From NCBI GenBank assembly GCA_023441845.1, contig JAEZNF010000468.1, forward strand, positions 1-6,858: a DNA stretch of 6,858 bases, given 5' to 3'. Made by a program: the position numbers and the translations under genes. Shown here in pieces: positions 5,747 to 6,858 of the stretch. The stretch is from Bacillota bacterium. Lineage in GTDB: Bacteria > Bacillota > Clostridia > Acetivibrionales > DSM-2933. The notes below the pieces were generated by a model. The model was not told the DNA's origin. It saw only the letters and a program-made list of their open reading frames with translations, and searched no databases. The first letter of the stretch is position 1. The number at the start of each line of letters is the position of its first letter.

Positions 5747-5826
5747 CCTCAATAAGGAAAATTCTGCTAACTCGTTGGATCATCAAGATTCTCAGATTTT
5801 CAATCGGATAAGGAAATTACAGACCA

Positions 5827-6009
5827 CTATGTTGTTTTTTCCTTTACGGAACGGTGTTCAATAAGATCTATTGCTCCAAGTAAAACATGTGCCATACCGA
5901 ATCCGGTAAGGCCCCACGAAACACTGCGTGAAACTGGTCTTAATGCCAGTCCTGTTGCAGCTACAGCAGAACCGAGTACTGTCGGAATCAATCCTTCTCG
6001 AATTTTCAT
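5827..6009 (-). CDS. Small two-helix membrane protein, function unknown
   Basis: This 60-residue protein has two hydrophobic, Gly/Ala-rich segments, at about 7-23 (LIPTVLGSAVAATGLAL) and 31-50 (SWGLTGFGMAHVLLGAIDLI). They are joined by a short basic turn (RPVSRS), and the tail is charged (EHRSVKEKTT). A perfect AGGAGG (6022-6017) with a 7-nt gap precedes the ATG, strong support for a genuine small gene. I do not recognise a named family. The pattern suggests a hairpin membrane protein with both ends on the same side. It is separated from fusion copy 2 by about 300 bases, so a shared function is only a guess. Confidence 0.7.
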   Translation of the reverse strand: MKIREGLIPTVLGSAVAATGLALRPVSRSVSWGLTGFGMAHVLLGAIDLIEHRSVKEKTT

Positions 6010-6329
6010 GAAAAAACCTCCTTAATTTCGTTTTAGGTAGTACTGATAATGAATTATTGTATATTTCGCTATAGTATTAGTCTGGCTAATTTTTATGATT
6101 TTATTAGGATTCTTTTTACAGCTTATCAGCATGAAACAGAGTTTATTGCCATTATATACTTTTTGAAACAATACGATATATACACGTAAAAAACTTTAAT
6201 AAATTTTTAATAATTATTACACATTTACGTCTTAAAATTTTAAAATAGGAGATCTGCAAAACAAGTTTAAAGTGTTTAAAAGCAGCATATTAACGCAGCT
6301 GATGAGAAAAAATAGTGGGAGGATGTAAA
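6010..6329. other. AT-rich divergent spacer between the small membrane protein gene and the adaptor gene
   Basis: This spacer must hold promoters for both divergent genes. Candidates are weak: TATACT (6155-6160) without a good -35, and GATATATAC near 6175. Other visible structure is TTAAAATTTTAA (about 6234-6245), self-complementary, and a 7-bp inverted repeat ACGTAAA (6184-6190) / TTTACGT (6224-6230) with 33 bases between. No coding region, RNA gene or riboswitch is evident. The RBS GGGAGGA of the plus-strand gene is at its right end (6317-6323). Confidence 0.5.
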
Positions 6330-6858
6330 ATGAGTGGTAAACTTAAGTGGATTATGAAGAAAAAGTTGACAAAAGCAATTGCAATTTTATTAGTCCTGGC
6401 AGTAGCTTTTTCTGCTTTGGTCAAGTTTGATGTAATCAAATTGGGTTCGAAGAAGGCGATTGTACAACAGCAGAGAACTTCCAGGGTTAGAAAAGGGGAT
6501 ATATCCATAAGTGTTACAGGATCCGGTTTCATTGTTTCATCGAATAGAATTGATATAACTCCCAAAGTGTCCGGAATAATAACAAAAGTTTGCTTTAAAG
6601 AGGGTGACACTGTAAAGAAAGGTGATTTGCTTTTCGAACTGGATGATTCTGATGCGAAGTTGAGTCTGGAAGAAATAAAAGCGAATATAAAAAAAGCCGA
6701 ATTATCAAACAGCAACAGTGTTAAAAGTGTAAATAATCTAAATATTACGGCTCCTTTCAGCGGTAAGATTACCAAAATAGATCCCAAAGTCGGAGATACG
6801 CTGGGTAAGAATGCCGGCATCCTCACAATAACCGATATGTCGAAGCTCAAGGTTGTCC
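6330..6858 (+). CDS. HlyD/MacA-type membrane fusion (periplasmic adaptor-like) protein, N-terminal part
   Basis: The frame is open from ATG 6330 to the window end (176 codons), so the 3' end lies outside. GGGAGGA with a 6-nt gap precedes the start. Residues ~13-31 form an N-terminal membrane anchor (TKAIAILLVLAVAFSALV). After a basic segment comes the first half of a lipoyl-like/barrel-sandwich domain (~76-105: ITPKVSGIITKVCFKEGD, KKGDLLFELDD), a short helical part (~107-125), and the second half (~137-170: LNITAPFSGKITKIDPKVGD, LTITDMSKLKVV). The TAPFSGKI and GDxxxKGDLLFELDD patterns are diagnostic of adaptors of ABC or RND exporters. In monoderms such proteins usually pair with a MacB-like ABC transporter encoded just downstream. 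Substrate cannot be inferred. The helical hairpin between the lipoyl halves is very short compared with Gram-negative adaptors. Confidence 0.87.
   Translation, partial: MSGKLKWIMKKKLTKAIAILLVLAVAFSALVKFDVIKLGSKKAIVQQQRTSRVRKGDISISVTGSGFIVSSNRIDITPKVSGIITKVCFKEGDTVKKGDLLFELDDSDAKLSLEEIKANIKKAELSNSNSVKSVNNLNITAPFSGKITKIDPKVGDTLGKNAGILTITDMSKLKVV

Larger units (their letters stand above)
5521..5826. other. Spacer between fusion copy 2 and the small membrane protein gene
   Basis: The part next to copy 2 holds its RBS and a good promoter. Further out lie an 8-bp inverted repeat and a pair of 15-bp direct repeats. A minus-strand frame crosses much of it (from 5752), but it has no RBS and no recognisable family, and it overlaps the start of copy 2. 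I see no RNA gene here and no clear terminator for the small gene at 5827. Confidence 0.5.

Noticed and set aside
5507..5752. Minus-strand 81-codon open frame, His/Tyr-rich
   Set aside because: It overlaps the promoter and start of fusion copy 2, has no RBS, an unusual composition and no recognisable family.
6290..6850. Minus-strand 186-codon frame with hydrophobic stretches
   Set aside because: It lies opposite the HlyD/MacA-type gene, which has clear family motifs, a start codon and an RBS.
1..6858. CRISPR arrays, tRNA/rRNA genes, riboswitches, complete insertion sequences
   Set aside because: No regularly spaced repeats, cloverleaf, rRNA or transposase reading was seen on either strand.

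Overview
The window looks like chromosomal DNA from a low-GC Gram-positive bacterium, most likely a Clostridia member. The basis is a division and cell wall (dcw) cluster with the order ftsW/spoVE - murG - murA, strong AGGAGG-type ribosome binding sites, AT-rich spacers, and SigI/RsgI-family proteins. Those proteins are known from Bacillus and are multiplied in cellulolytic clostridia such as Acetivibrio (Clostridium) thermocellum. The genus is an inference; no rRNA or other taxonomic marker is present.

Layout: 1-601 is the 3' part of a SEDS glycosyltransferase gene (ftsW/spoVE). It is followed after 12 nt by a complete murG (614-1723, TTG start), a stem-loop over the murG stop codon, and a promoter and RBS for murA. 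MurA similarity stops at about residue 115 of an expected ~420 (near base 2185), so only the first quarter of this gene is here. Fifteen bases beyond its stop codon lies the end of the first of two tandem paralogous genes on the minus strand (2230-3810 and 3949-5520). Beyond these come about 300 bases without a clear gene, a small two-helix membrane protein gene on the minus strand (5827-6009), about 320 bases of very AT-rich divergent spacer, and the 5' part of a membrane fusion (HlyD/MacA-type adaptor) gene on the plus strand that runs off the end.

The most interesting content is the pair of minus-strand genes. Each encodes one polypeptide of about 525 residues. It begins with a SigI-like sigma factor (region 2-like plus the SigI C-terminal domain), continues into an RsgI N-terminal anti-sigma domain, one membrane helix and a Pro/Thr/Ser/Lys-rich extracellular linker, and ends in an Ig-like module of the kind attached to secreted chitinases and other glycoside hydrolases. 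In the systems I know, SigI and RsgI are separate proteins from adjacent genes. Here sigma factor, anti-sigma factor, membrane anchor and putative sensor are one chain, present as two diverged tandem copies. Neither copy shows the standard periplasmic autocleavage motif of RsgI directly after the membrane helix, and DNA-contacting parts of the sigma moiety look eroded. They may therefore work by a different release mechanism or as non-transcribing sensors or decoys.

The broken murA next to this pair suggests that the fusion-gene block reached this place by rearrangement or insertion, or that the contig is chimeric at about 2185. The sequence alone cannot decide between these.
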